Below the pieces are notes generated by a model. It was not told the origin of the DNA, ran no database searches, and worked only from the letters and a program-made list of their open reading frames with translations. Below are positions 33,131 through 45,516 of a DNA stretch of 64,000 nucleotides, piece after piece. Position numbers and translations under genes: made by a program. Source of the DNA: Rattus norvegicus (lineage: Eukaryota > Chordata > Mammalia > Rodentia > Muridae); the NCBI RefSeq assembly GCF_036323735.1, contig NC_086025.1, positions 111,139,688 through 111,203,687 of the forward strand, in the 5' to 3' direction. The number at the start of each line of letters is the position of its first letter. Position 1 is the stretch's first letter.

Positions 33131-33632
33131 ATCACAGATAGATACATAGATACATACATAGATACTTAGATATATAGATTGATACATAGACACACAGATA
33201 CATAGATATATAGATACACAGATACATAGATACATAGATATATAGATACATACATAGATACATACATAGATACACAGATTGATACATAGATACACAGATA
33301 CATAGATATATAGATACAGAGATACAGAGATACATAGATATATAGATAGATACATAAATACATAGATAGATACATAGATACATAGATACACAGATACATA
33401 GATACACAGGTACATATATACATAGATACACAGATACACAGATACATAGATACATAGATATATAGATACACAGATACATAGATATATATATACATAAATA
33501 CATAGATAGATACATACATAGATACATAGATTGATACATAGATACATAGACACACAGATACGTAGATACATGGATACACAGATACACAGATACACAGATA
33601 TACAGATACACAGATACATAGATACACAGATA
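33131..33632. repeat. GATACATA/GATACACA complex microsatellite
   Basis: About 500 bp of octamer-like units (GATACATA, GATACACA, GATATATA, GATTGATA) in irregular order. Tyr/Ile/Cys open frames on the minus strand are artefacts of the repeat. Confidence 0.95.
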
Positions 33633-34190
33633 GTGAAGTGGAAGCTATAGGACTCAGTGTGTCAGAAAGTACACCCTTTTTCTCCACACATCTTTACTTG
33701 CAAATGTTCATTGCAATGAGACATTAGTCTCTTCCGAGGCCTTCAGCTTTTGCTACGCTATCAATACTGGATCCTCAGAAGAACTTCTCTGGGAGTCCTT
33801 TCAAGCTACCAAATCCTAACAGGAGGGCAAGCTCTACTGTGCTTGTCCAGGACTTGAGCAAGACCAGCTGTTCCAAGTGCTGCAGCTGGTGGGGGGCAGT
33901 GAGAGCTCTCCTGTTCCCATGACCCCAGAGTAGAGCAAGGGGTCAAGGAGGGGAAGAGGACATGTCGCCCTTGACCAAGCCATCCCAAGACAGAGTGGGG
34001 ACAACTCTTCTGCTCTCATGACCTCGAAGCTTTGTCTCTCACCTGTCACAAGTGGAGAGGGGTGTTTAGTCAACCTTTGACCTCACTTGCTCTGGTATCC
34101 AGAGAGAACCATGAGACACCAGCCGTCATTACCACTGTCTCCACTCCATCCCACAGTTTTGTTTTGTTTTGTTTCTTCTCTTCCTCTTAG

Positions 34191-34263
34191 CTTGGACTCA
34201 CAGAAAGCTGTGAGGAAGACTTTTGAGAGATCCCACACCAGGAAGCAAGGACCCTTCGCCCTC
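34191..34263 (+). other. 5' part of first recognised Apol gene 1 exon
   Basis: Acceptor 'cttcctcttag' at 34,190. The 73 bp before the ATG are open in the coding frame (LDSQKAVRKTFERSHTRKQG visible). Either 5'UTR or additional N-terminal coding sequence joined in phase 2 to an unseen exon. The ATG context has C at -3 and G at +4, which is not strong. Confidence 0.6.
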
Positions 34264-36665
34264 ATGGCCGCCAGAGGTACTGACTCCTCTTCTCTGTCTA
34301 TTGCCTATGTGTGATCTAGAACTTTGGGCCTCCACACTGAGGGCCTGTTGAGTTAAGGACAGGAAGAGATTTCCCAAAACATACTAAGAGGACTCTTCTA
34401 AACCTGGGTATAAGTTGTTTTCTTGACTCTGTCTAGGGGTCATGCTCAGAGATCCTGATTTCCTATCCTTGCCTCTCAAGAGGAGTTGAGACAGCCTGGG
34501 AAAGTGGCGGTCAGCAGGCCATGTGGCTTAGTGAGAATGTCCAATGTCTGAGGAGACTCCAGACTCCCCACCACACAGGAAAACTCTTCTCTGTGTCTCC
34601 TTTAAACCAGGTTTCACATGTTTGGCAGCTCCTGTCAATGAGTCCTTCCACTCCTACAAAAATTCACCAGACGTAGTGTACTAGCAAGGGTTTCTATTGC
34701 TCTGACTAAACATTGTGAACAAAGGCAACTTTGGATGAAGGGGTTTATTTCATTCCCATTTCCATACCACAGTTTATCATCAAACACAGTCGTGCCAGGA
34801 AGTCAAGGAGGTAAGGAACCTGGGGACAGGAGCTGATTGGCTGCCCTAGAGAGACAGTGCTCACTGGCTTCCTCTTCTTAGTGGTACATCTACATGAGAG
34901 TGGTTACTAAGAACAAAGGGAAGGAGTCAACTCTAGGCTGTCTTGAAGTGTCCTCTGCCAACAAAAGTCATCCAAGGGGTTGGGAATTTAGCTCAGTGGT
35001 AGAGCGCTTGCCTAGCAAGAGCAAGGCCCTGGGTTTGGTCCCTAGCTCCCAAAAAAAGGGAAAAAGAAAAAAAAGTCGTCCAAAAGTCTTCAGTTTAGCC
35101 TCTGGAACTGTTTGGATACAGGCAGAAAGCAGACACATTCTTGCCAAAATAACATAAAATGTTTTCTTTTTTTAAGGACTTACTCATTATATATAACTAC
35201 ACTGTAGCTGTCTTCAGACACACCACATGAGAGCATCAAATCTCATTACAGATGGTTGTGTGGTTGCTGGGAATTGAACTCAGGTCCTCTGGAGGAGCAG
35301 TCAATGCTCTTAACCACTGAGCCATCTCTCCAGCCACACAAAATGTTTTCTAGCACAGTTGCTAATATGACTCCCCTTTGAAACTCCTGAGCTTTTCTCC
35401 ATGGACCAACACATTGCTCTCAGCACCTCTGTCTTCCGAGATCCTACTAGGATGTCCCATTAACCCCTACACAGGGTCCACCCACTTTCCTAGTCCTGAG
35501 TTCCTACGTCCTTCAGTCCTTCAGAACAAGCATGGTCAGCTGTGTTACAACACCACGCTTCTCCCTGGTGCCCACTGCTGTCTCTGTAACTTTCCTACTG
35601 CTGTGCTAAGATATCATGGCTAAGGCAACATGTACAAGAAAGCATTGAACGAGGAGGGAGAAAGACAAAGACAGACATACACAGACACAGAGAGAGAAAG
35701 CTGGAAATGGCTTGGCCTTGTGAAAACTCAAAGACCATTCCCAATAATACACCTCCTCCAACAAGGTCATTGTTTGTGAGATCAACCAAGTAGGAACCAG
35801 GCATTCTGATACGTGAGCCTATGGAGACCAATCCAAATTCAACCCAGCACAGCTAGACCTAATTTCCTGCGTGCAGTCAGTTCTGACACTGTGAACTTTG
35901 TTTTCTTTGAAATGCTTCTTTAATCCAACAAACCAATGTCACAACCCTCTGAGGAGTTGAAAGTCCCATTCACAGGCCCTGGTGTTGACATTCAAGAGCC
36001 TTAAGGCAGAAAGAAGTCATCCTTTCAAGATGGTCACTATCTGAGGCAGAAAGATTCTCCTTTGGATTGCTCAGAGCAGACGACATTCCATTTCATTGCA
36101 AAGCACCATGACACCTTGCTGGTGTATGAGTCTTTGAAGCTGCCATCCTGTGGCACCCACAGCCTGAGGTCATGAACAAAGCCCTCTGTTTCTCTTTGTT
36201 CTGAAAGCCAGTGCCTGTCGTGAGGAAATGGCAGGTTGGCTGGGCTGTGAGCCCGCTTCCTGCTTGGTGGCAGCAGCCTGCTAACTGAGAGTCTGCACAT
36301 AGCCTCTCCTGTGTGCATAGAGAGGGCAGGAAGGGACCAAAGGAGGAAGGGACAGGTACAGAGAGGTAGATGATGAGACGTAAGTGTATAGTTAGCAGTT
36401 CTCAACATGGGGGTGTAACCCCTTTGGGGGTCAAAGGATGCTTTCATAGGGATCACCCTAAAACCATCAGAATTATGAGGTATTTACATTGCAATTCACA
36501 ACAGTAGCAAAGTTACGTTTGTGAAGTAGCAACAAAAATAATTTTAGGATTGGCAGTCACCACAACATAATTAACTGTGGTAAAGAGGCACAGCATTAGG
36601 AAAGTTGAGAATGACTGAGATGATAGATTCATAGGGATAGATTCATAGAGATAGATGGATGGATG

Positions 36666-36711
<46 letters not shown>

Positions 36712-38320
36712 TGGATAGATGACACTATAAACATGAGGTCTATTCTGTTTCTTATCAGTACCACACTTCCATGAATTAGGGATGTGTATTTATGGCATCA
36801 ACTATTCTCATTACTTCCCTTCCTTAAAGGTCTATATCTGGCTGTCATAGGGCCTTTTATATATGAATTTAAGGGCACAGCTCATTCCTCAGTGCTCCAT
36901 AGGTACCCAATGGCAGATGCTCGTACCCAATTCCATGTGCTCGTTACCATTTATGTTTGTCCATACTGTTCTCTGACCTGAATTTCTTTTTCTCCCCAAG
37001 TCTTGAGGAAACAATTCATTCAGGATGTCACTGAGTATCTACAGGACACGGTCAGCAAAAAAGACCTGCAGCTCCTGTTGACCAAAGACGAAGCCTGGAA
37101 AGTGTTCGTGGCAGAGGCTGAATTGTCCAGGTAATCTCCAGGGGACTCCCCAGCTTGTCCCCAGTTTTTCTGTAATCCCACCTCCCTGTGCTCATCTACA
37201 GAGCTCACACTGGGGAAATATTTTGATAGTGATGGCACAGACCTTGAGTGAAGGCGTCTTCATCATGTGCCTGTCACGAAGTGTGTCTTAGCATGTCTTC
37301 ACACTTTGACATCTAAGGACTAAGGATCAGGGTAGAATGCAAAGACCTTGGTTTTATGACGTAAGTCTGAGTGTGACAAGACAGGTCATGGGGGAGCCCA
37401 TCTTACAGTGAAGCAGGCCGTCTTCCTGATGTTCTGACCTCTCCTGTTACAGAGATGAGGAAGCTTCACTGCATGAGGCTCTGAAGCTGCTCCTGAAACT
37501 CCCCACCTGGGAGGACAAAGTCAGACTTCAAAAGGAACTGCAGGACAGGAAGAAGTTTGTGGAAGCTTTTCCTCAGTTGAAAAGGAAGCTGCAGGAAAAC
37601 ATCAGGAAGCTCCGAGCTCTGGCCGACCATCTTGACCAGGTGCACAAGGGCTGCACCATCTCCAATGTGGTAACCAACTCCACCAGCGCTGCCTCAGGTG
37701 TCCTGAGCATCCTGGGTCTGGCTCTGGCACCCGTGACAGCAGGGGGTAGTCTACTGCTCTCTGCAACTGGCCTGGGGCTGGGGACAGTAGCCACTGTGAC
37801 CGGAGCTGCCACTGAGATTGTGGAGCAAACAAACAAGTGGTTGGATGAGGCTGAGGCCAGGCGCCTGTTGTCAGACACCATGGACACTCTAAACACAGCT
37901 CTTGTCCTGGGTCAGAAAGCACTCAAACTTAGTAAAAAAGCCTATGATGTCATCAAACAATTGAAAAGCTTGGGACAGCACATTCGTGCCATTAGGGTAG
38001 CCAGAGCCAACCCTCGCTTACTTGCAGATGCCAAGCGCCTCATGACTTCTGGAAGACTCTCTGCCCCACGTGCTAGTCAGGTGCAGAACGCCTTTGAAGG
38101 CACTGCTCTAGCAATGACCAAAAAAGCCAGAATCAGGGGTGTAGCCACTGCAGGTGTCTTCCTTGCCATGGATGTGTATTTCCTTGTGAGGGACTCGATG
38201 GATTTATGTGATGGCGCAAAATCAGAGTCAGGCAATAAACTGCGGGCCCTGGCTCAGGAGCTCGAGGAGAAGTTGAAAGAGGTTGCTCAGATCTACAAGA
38301 GCCTCCTGGTGCCTTACTGA
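34264..38320 (+). CDS. Apol: Apolipoprotein L family protein, gene 1 (3 coding exons)
   Basis: Exons 34,264-34,276 (rest of exon from 34,191; GTACTG donor), 37,001-37,130 (acceptor 'ctccccaag', donor GTAATC) and 37,453-38,320 (acceptor 'cctgttacag') join in frame to 1,011 bp, 336 residues. Helical N-terminus with KKDLQLLLTKDEAWKVFVAE (about 24-43). The APOL core starts near residue 95 (IRKLRALADHLDQVHKGCT), then a hydrophobic hairpin at about 126-168 (GVLSILGLALAPVTAGGSLL, GLGLGTVATVTGAAT). A second hydrophobic segment lies at about 277-295 (GVATAGVFLAMDVYFLVRDS), with a C-terminal helix (ELEEKLKEVAQIYKSLL). There is no signal peptide, as in most APOLs, which stay in the cell on membranes and bind lipids. 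The frame is open upstream of ATG 34,264 to the acceptor, so a longer N-terminus is possible. I cannot assign the exact rodent paralogue. Confidence 0.9.
34685..34880 (+). repeat. Composite rodent repeat, partial copy
   Basis: 'gcaagggtttctattgctct', 'aaaggcaactttggatgaag' and 'ccaggaagtcaaggaggtaa' relate this intronic block to the terminal repeats of the element at 38,705 and 50,490, but it is diverged and short. Confidence 0.45.
34978..35069 (+). repeat. ID element in Apol gene 1 intron
   Basis: ID core 'ggggttgggaatttagctca' to 'ccctagctcc' with an A/G-rich tail. Flanks 'aaaagtcatccaa' and 'aaaagtcgtccaa' form a one-mismatch target duplication. Confidence 0.95.
35170..35340 (-). repeat. 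B2 SINE, antisense
   Basis: 'aactacactgtagctgtctt', 'ttgctgggaattgaactcag' and 'ccactgagccatctctccag' give an antisense B2 in the Apol gene 1 intron. Confidence 0.92.
35580..35860 (+). repeat. Short copy of the composite rodent repeat
   Basis: Has the left ('ctgtgctaagatatcatggc') and right ('cctccaacaaggtcat', 'gcctatggagaccaatcc') landmarks of the terminal repeat seen at 38,705 and 57,030, with a different middle (AGACA-rich). Confidence 0.45.
36630..36720. repeat. (GATA)n microsatellite
   Basis: GATA/GATG/GACA units of about 80 bp in the intron between Apol gene 1 coding exons 1 and 2. Confidence 0.95.
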
Positions 38321-38596
38321 TGGCTGCCCCAAAGAACACAGAGGTCGGTGGAGATGATCTGAACAGATAGGAGGCACTGAGGCAATTGTTAGAGGGGGAA
38401 TGAGATGATCAGCTTTCACTGTCTTCTTGACACAATCTAGAATCGTGTGGGGAGAGAGTCTCAGTGTGCGATCCTCTAGCTCAATGTCCTGTGGGCCTGC
38501 CTGAGAGAGACTTTTCTAAGTGACTCTAATTAATGTGTGTGTCAATTCCTCCACTGTGGGTGGCAGTGTTCTCTAGATATGGATTCTGAACTGTAC

Positions 38597-38602
38597 AATA
38601 AA
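38597..38602 (+). terminator. Polyadenylation signal of Apol gene 1
   Basis: AATAAA 277 bp after the stop codon; cleavage would fall near 38,615-38,625. This gives a short 3'UTR and sets the gene's right end just before the composite repeat at 38,705. Confidence 0.8.
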
Positions 38603-38704
38603 AAGCAGACTGAACACCAGTAAGCATGCAGGCATGAATTCATTTCTCATTGTTCTTGCCTGGATGCAGTGTGGCTGCTGTTGCAGTTAGTTCCCGCCTT
38701 GACT

Positions 38705-41135
38705 TCTTCCTAGTTGGGATTTCCATTACTGTGAGCAGACTCCGTGACCAAGGCATTGCCTATCAAGGCTAACATTTCACTGGGGCTGGCTTTCAGAGAT
38801 TTAGTTCATGGTTGGAAGCATGGTACAAGCTTGCGAGCAGACATGGCCCTGGAGGAGCTGAGTGTTCTATATCTTGAATCAAAAGCATCCAAATGGAGAC
38901 TGTTACACTGGGCATAGCTGGAGATTAAGAGCATTAACCCCCCCACCCCCCTAGTGACACTTCCTCCACTACGTCCATACCTATGCCATAGTTCTGGGCC
39001 CTATGGCCAAGCATTTAAACACATGAATCTATGGAGGTCATATTTATTCAACCCTCCACATTCCACTCCCTGGCCCCCATAGATTTGTATCCATAGCAAG
39101 GTGCAAAATACATTTAGTCGAACTTCAAAAGTCCCCGTAGCTTTATCACCATCTTAACTAGGTTCAAAAGTCCAAAGTTCAAAGTCTCTTCTGAGATTCA
39201 TGCAATCTCTTAACTGTAATCTGTTATAAAATCAAAACGAAAAGCAGATCACATCCTTCAAACATATCATGACCCAAGATATACATTCCTGTGCCAAAAC
39301 ATAGGGAAGAGAACACAGTGAGGGGATACTGGGCCAAAGCAAGACCGAAAACTATCTGGGCAAATTCCAAACTCTGCATCTCTTCAGATTTTCAACTCCT
39401 TTCAGCTATGTCGACTGCAACACCCTTCTTTCTCTGAGGCTGGCTCCCCTCCATGATAGCAGCTTTCCTTGGTACATACCCCACTTCTCTGGCACCTTTA
39501 ACCTCTTGGGGTCTCCAAGGCAATCCAGGCTTTACCTTTATAGCTTCACACAGTGGCCTCTCTGGGCCTCAATGCAGGGACACCCCTGAAACATTCCTGG
39601 CCTGAGAAGCTTTTCTAAACCCAGAACCAAGTGGCCGAAGCTGCCAAGTTCTGCTGCTTCCTGGAACGATGCCTCTTCCTCCATTTAATTACAACTTCAG
39701 CTTTCTGTTTTTCATGGTTTCCTTCACTGCCTAAGCTTGGCTGTCCTGCAGCTTGATCTGTAGACCAGGCTGACCTTTTACTCAGAGATCTGCCTGCCTC
39801 TGTCTCCTGAGTCCTGGCGTTAAAGACTCCTTCTGTCAGACCTAAGTTGTACTTTAATTCCTTTTCTTTAGATCTTTATAAACTTGGCCACTATTTCTCA
39901 TGAGGTGTATTAAAGAGGTACATCAACCTGGATCAAATGGTGAATCATTCCCACCTCGAGATCCGGATCAAGTGTGCCGACCATTTCTGGATTGTAGTTT
40001 ATTCCAGATTTAGTCTAGTTGACAACCAAGGAATAGCCATCACAACCCACCCTTTGCCAACCTGACACACAGTCATATCTCCTTAAGTCCACAGGAAAGC
40101 AATAACCAGGTCATATTAATGCCTGACATAATATAACTATTCTTTTTACGACCTCAAATGCACTGTAAATTAGAATAGGTGGCAATGTCTGTTGGGGGAA
40201 CATCCTTTTCACAAGATAGAAGTTTAGCTGGGTGGGATCTTGCCCAAAGGTCACCACTCCCTTAATTCCATTGTATATCATTAATCTATTTATCTCCTTG
40301 ATAAACAATTTCCTGTTGTCCCTTACATCCTGGAACCACAAATTTGGGTTTTTCCTTTATCAGCATGCTACCTTTGATCAAAACATTCTTCATAAGAGTG
40401 AACCACAGGTCAAAGTCTGGGATACATTGTTTTAGGAGTTCCTTTGCCAGTGCTATTAAACCAAATCTCTTCACTTTGGCCTCAGGTAAACACTTTGGGC
40501 AAAGGAAAAAGCAGTCAAATGCTACACCAAAATATCACAAAAATGATATCTAGGCAACACACTAAAATCTTCTCCTCTGAATCCCCTTGAGTCAGACTCC
40601 CATAGTTCAAATTACCCTCAACACGACTTCCTTTCATAGTTCTACGGGTGTAACCCATTAAACCCACTTAAAGCATTTCTACTGCTTTCCTAATCCAAAG
40701 TTCCAAAATCTAAATTCCTCCAAACAAAAGCATGGTCAGGTCTATCATAGCAATATCCCAGCCCCTAGTACCAACTACTGTCTTAGAATTTCCATTGTTG
40801 TGAAGAGACACCATGACGAGACAACTCTTACAAAGGCTAACATTTAGTAAGGGCTGGCTTACAGGCTCGGAGGTTTAGTTCATTATCAACATGGTAAGAA
40901 GCATGGCAGACTGCAGTTGCTGGAGGAGCCTAGAGTTCAACATCTTGATCCAAAGACAGCCAGGAGGAAACTGTCAGAGATGTCAAACCCTCTCTCACAG
41001 TGACACACTTCCTCCAAAAAGGCCACACCTACTCCAACAAGGTCATATATCCTAACAGTGCCACTCCACTATGCTATGGCCAAGCATTCAAACACACAAG
41101 TCTATGGGGCCATATCTATTCAAACACCACACTGG
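38705..41135 (+). mobile_element. Composite rodent retroelement with terminal repeats, copy 1
   Basis: A left terminal repeat (about 38,710-39,065: 'gggatttccattactgtgag', 'ggggctggctttcagagatt', 'cattccactccctggccccc') and a right one (about 40,780-41,130: 'tagaatttccattgttgtga', 'aagggctggcttacaggctc', 'gtgccactccactatgctat') flank about 1.7 kb of non-coding internal sequence colinear with 50,870-52,790. The internal part holds a B1-like antisense block (about 39,735-39,840) at the same place as in copy 2. Probably a non-autonomous LTR-type element; the family name is uncertain. Confidence 0.7.
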
Positions 41136-41149
41136 GCAAAGTAACAATT

Positions 41150-43475
41150 TGGGAAGACTGGTTTGGTGGATATAGAGTTCCCAAGCAATGCATGGAGCAT
41201 GGAAAAGGATGGGGTGACCAATCAGAGGTGCTCCACACACATCCTTGCCATCACCATGTCAACGAATGACTCATCTCTACCAGATCATCTGTCTCATAGG
41301 AGCTTCCTTCACCAGCCCCTCCTCCACTATCCTAAGCCAGAACCTCTATTTGGGACATGGTCTTCTCCTTTTCAGTGTTTTGTTTTGTTTTGTTTTGTTT
41401 TTTGTTTTGTTCTGTTTGCTGAGACTGCCATGTTGGGAGAGGAGGAAAGAATGCAAAGGTTCACCCATCTTTTTAATAGGAAGTCACGGACAACAGAAAG
41501 GCCCAGGGAGTCAGGAAGCCTGATGGCCCTGCCACTTGGCTCAGAAGGAGGGACTTTACGCTGAGCAGGATAAGGGTGACATTCATCGGAGGCAGAATGT
41601 GCCTGCTCTTGTCTCTGCTGACAGCTAGGGTGGCAAGCACATCTCTAATGTTCACAGCACATTGCAGCTGGCAAGTCCCACAGACATTGCAGGACCCATG
41701 CAGGGAAAGCAGGTCAGGGTTGTGACCCAAGATGGCTGCAGCCAAGCCAAGCTGGATGCCTGGATGCACTGAGCCTCTCTCGTGCTAGCCAGATGGCTCC
41801 CTTAGACACAGCAGCCTGACTTCCCTGTATCATGTGTGACCCGCTGGTTCCCCTGGACACTGGATGCCTGACTTCCCTGTATCATGACCCTTTTTCTCAA
41901 GGCGTCAGAGAGCAAGTCCTCTGTTGTGTTTCTTTGTGGTTGCTCATTCTACAGAGACTCATTTCCCCCAGACTTTGCTACCTGCATGCCACACTAGGGA
42001 ACCCAGTGAAACCCATTCCTGTCTGCCTGGGCTAAGCTCACATGTATTCCTCACCCATGAGTCATAGGCTAAGGGCGCTATGAGGTGAGGCTCAACTGTA
42101 GATGGGACAAGACAAACACCTAGACAGCATCTTTCCTTCCTAAGATACCTTCTTGTGTACTTCTCAGTTTCCAGGAGAGCTTTAAGGATGGTCCTTTTCA
42201 GGGTGCCCCTGCCCAATTTGCCTACAGGACAGAATGGCCATTCAGACTCTCTCTGGTTAACTGCTGAGTTGTTATTCTCTTGTGGGTTTTATTATCCTTA
42301 GGATAAAGATCTCACTCTGTCCATTGATGCCTGTTGTATCCAGCAGTGCTCAAAGGTGTAGCCATGCAGAGGAGCCGACTCTGGGTGGGAATGTTAGGAG
42401 GAGTGGCAGAGAAAAGGGCGAAGAGAATAGGTGTGGTCTCCATTTCACCGTTCACAGGGGAGATGAGGCCACCAGGGCTTTCTGAGAAGTCTTCTGAGAA
42501 CATCCTTAGATGATCCTTTCTAGGGAAAAGAGGGATGCCCAGCATGGGTCTACAGAGCACAAAGCTCCCATGGGAGGACTTGTGTTTATACCTATAGGTG
42601 ACATTTCCCAGCCTTGAGCAGCCATGAAGTTGCCCCTCTGAAAACTTGTGCTGTGATCTCAGAGATACGGGTTTTATGAACTGTCATCTATGCTATAGTG
42701 ACTGTTTCATGAGAGAACTGTCTTTAAGTCACCCACACTCCTGTAAGCAATCCCTTAAGTATGCTCGTGTAGGTAAGCCAAATAAATTCACTTGGTTACT
42801 AAGCTCGGCTCAGGTAAGATCATTCCTTTGGTCTGGCACCGGCACCTTGCCTTACCTGGTGTAAATAGGCATTTGTTCACATCTCCCCAGGAAAACTCAC
42901 AAAACCATTTGAAACTCTCAGAACATGGTCAGGTGAAGCAACTCTGGGATCATCCTGCCAGGGGATGGGTGACTCACACACACCCTGTGGTTCAAACATT
43001 TCAGGAAACCTTGCTGCTTCTTTAGACAAACCAAAGGGCTTGAGAAACATGTAGACAGTTGACAGCAGTGGCAGTTGCTCTTGGGGAACCCAGGCAGACA
43101 GACCTCCCTATGTCCGCTGTCCTCAAGGCCAGGTGGGGGGCTGGGCGATGATGATCTTGAGGGATTTGACGTGTGACTCATCTTAGACCTCAGGGAAAAT
43201 GCAGGAATGGAGATCAAATTCTTAGAACCATTGACAGTTTGAGGATTTCTCTCCCTTTGGAGAGGAAGACTGTTTCAGGATGGAAGACAAAATAAAACAA
43301 ATAAACAGAATCGCACCAGGATATAACCCCCAGCAGTATCACGCTTAAGGTTAGTTTCCTCATTTGCAAACAAGGAAGTAGATGTTTTCATATCAGGGCT
43401 GTCTCTGAAGCGCCTACAATCTTAAGACAAAACATTGTGAGCAATTATGTTTTTAATTATAAAAATCTATTTATC
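41150..43475. other. Intergenic; nothing recognised beyond a short (TTTTG)n
   Basis: Apart from a TTTTG run at 41,379-41,415 I see no gene or clear repeat. Open frames up to 133 codons lack domains and splice context. Confidence 0.45.
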
Positions 43476-43479
43476 ATTC

Positions 43480-43910
43480 ACACTCTATGGGTCCAGGTGC
43501 TTGCCTGCATGTGTGTGTGTTCGTACAGCATGCATGTCTGGTTTCCCAGGAGGCCAGAAGAGGATGCTGGATCCTCTGGAATGAAGTTAAGGATGGTTGC
43601 AAGCCGACATGTAGGTGCTGGGATTTGAACCCTGGTTCTTGACAAGAACAGCCATGGTGAATAGCAGCAGCTTCTTCTTCTTCTTCTTCTTCTTCTTCTT
43701 CTTCTTCTTCTTCTTCTTCTTCTTCTTCTTCTTTTTAAAGATTTATTTATTTTATGAGTACACTATTGCTGTCTTCAGACACACCAGAAGAGGGCATCAG
43801 ATCCCATTACAGATGGTTGTGAGTCACCATGTGGTTCCTGGGATTTGAACTCAGGACCTCTGGAAGAGCAGTCAGTGCTCTTAACCGCTGAGCCATCTCT
43901 CCAGCCCCTT
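43480..43910 (-). repeat. Antisense B3, (TTC)n and antisense B2
   Basis: B3-like antisense (43,490-43,660), a TTC array of about 62 bp (43,671-43,732), then a young antisense B2 (43,737-43,910: 'agatttatttattttatgag', 'gatggttgtgagtcaccatg', 'tgagccatctctccagcccc'). Confidence 0.88.
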
Positions 43911-43969
43911 TGGCTGCATTTTTGCCAGAGAAGTTTGGATTCTGAAAAAAAGTAGTGGATTTACTCCAC

Positions 43970-45360
43970 TGTGTTTATTTACTGGCTTTATTTATAATAG
44001 CCAGAAACTGGAAACAACCTCCATCTCCCTGAACCAAAGAATGGATAAACAAAATGTGGTACATTTACACAAGGAGTTTTACTCGACTGTTAGGGGAAAA
44101 AATGACATCGTGCAGGCAAATGGATAAAAGTAGAAAAAAGTCATCCTGAGCAAGGCAGTCCAGAGCCAGAAAGACAAACATGATATGTACTCACTTCTAA
44201 GTAGATATTAGCTGTGAAGGGTAACCACAACACAATACAGACCCAAAGAGGCTAAGTAATTAGGAGGGCTATTGGGTAGACACATGAGTCTCTCTGGAAA
44301 TGAGAAGTAGAATAGATCTGTGGTTGGATTGGGGGTACAGGTTGGGGAGCACACAGGAGAGATCAGGTGAGGGATAGAGGGAGAGAGGGAGAGAGCACTG
44401 CAATCGGGGGTGGGGATTCAGGGGATGATGTGGAAACCTAGAGCAGTGGAAACTTCATGGAACCTATGATGGTGACTCTAGTTAGGACTCCTATTAATGT
44501 AGGATAAGGAGCCTGAAACCAGTCATCTTCTGTAACCAGATGAGGCTCCTAGAGGGGGATTGGGATACCAATCCAGACACAAACCCTTCAACCCACAACC
44601 AGTTGATGGGAATAGTGGCCAACCAGTGACTGGTCTACCTTGAAGGTGAAACTACCAGAGGGAACCCATGCCCTGTTTGCATGGCCAGTAACGGGAAGTC
44701 AGATAGCTCAGAGACCTATGGTAGAACCAGGTATGACTAATCAAAAAAAAGCAGTGAACTGATTCTTAATGCTATTCTACTATACTCAAAATTGGTACCT
44801 CAGTCATCATCAGAGAGGCTGATGGGGGCAGATGCAGAGATCCACACTAAAACATTAAGCGGAACTTAACAAATTCCACAGAACAGAGAGAGAATTGGGG
44901 GGGGGTATAATTGGAGGAGCCAGAGGGGTCTAGGCTATCAGACGAGCATGGTCCATGGAATCAACTAAGCAGGCTCATAGGGACTCACAGGGTCTGAAGG
45001 AACAACTACAGACTCTATGTGAGTCTCGGCTAGGCCCTCTGCATACATGCTGTGCTTGTTTACCTTGGAGTTTGGGGGACTCCTAACAGGGTGAATGTGG
45101 GTGCCTACAACTCTTGCCTGAACCCGGGACCCTTTTCCTTCTATTGGATTGCTATGTCTAGCCTTGGTATGTTTATGCTACTCTTACTGCATCATATAAA
45201 CCATGTTCAGTTTATATCACTGGTGGGGGTGGAGTGCTGCTCTTTTCTGAAGGGGAATGGAGGAAGAGTACAACTGTGGGAGAGGGGAGGTTGGAAGGGG
45301 ATTTGGGGGAAGAGGGGGAAGGGGGCATACAAATGTGCTGTATGAGAAAAATAAAGTTTT
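43970..45360 (+). mobile_element. 5'-truncated LINE-1, 3' end
   Basis: The end of ORF2 ('aaagaatggataaacaaaat', 'gtggtacatttacacaagga', 'gatatgtactcacttctaag') and the 3'UTR with a purine-rich run ('gggggggtataattggagg') end at 'gagaaaaataaagtttta'. It is degraded by stops and indels. An antisense B2 sits at its 3' end. Confidence 0.85.
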
Positions 45361-45361
45361 A

Positions 45362-45516
45362 TAAGTACACTGTTGATGTCTTCATGCACACCAGAAGAGG
45401 GTATCAGATCTCATTACAGATGGTTGTGAGTCACCATGTGGTTACTGGGATTTGAACTCAGGACCTCTGGAAGAGCAGTCAGTGCTCCTAACCACTGAGC
45501 CATCTCTCCAGCCCCA
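45362..45516 (-). repeat. B2 SINE, antisense, at the L1 tail
   Basis: 'ataagtacactgttgatgtc', 'gatctcattacagatggttg', 'tgggatttgaactcaggacc' and 'gagccatctctccagcccc'. 'ataaagttttataag' before and 'gtaaagttttaaaag' after suggest an imperfect target duplication. Confidence 0.93.

Noticed and set aside
33131..33632. CRISPR-like regular repetition
   Set aside because: No spacer structure; it is an irregular microsatellite in a mammalian genome.
33083..33687. Three overlapping minus-strand frames of 159-178 codons rich in Tyr, Ile and Cys
   Set aside because: They are translations of the GATACATA microsatellite.
37573..37922. Minus-strand open frames of 106-107 codons opposite Apol gene 1
   Set aside because: Shadows of the terminal Apol exon; the plus strand explains the sequence with conserved family motifs.
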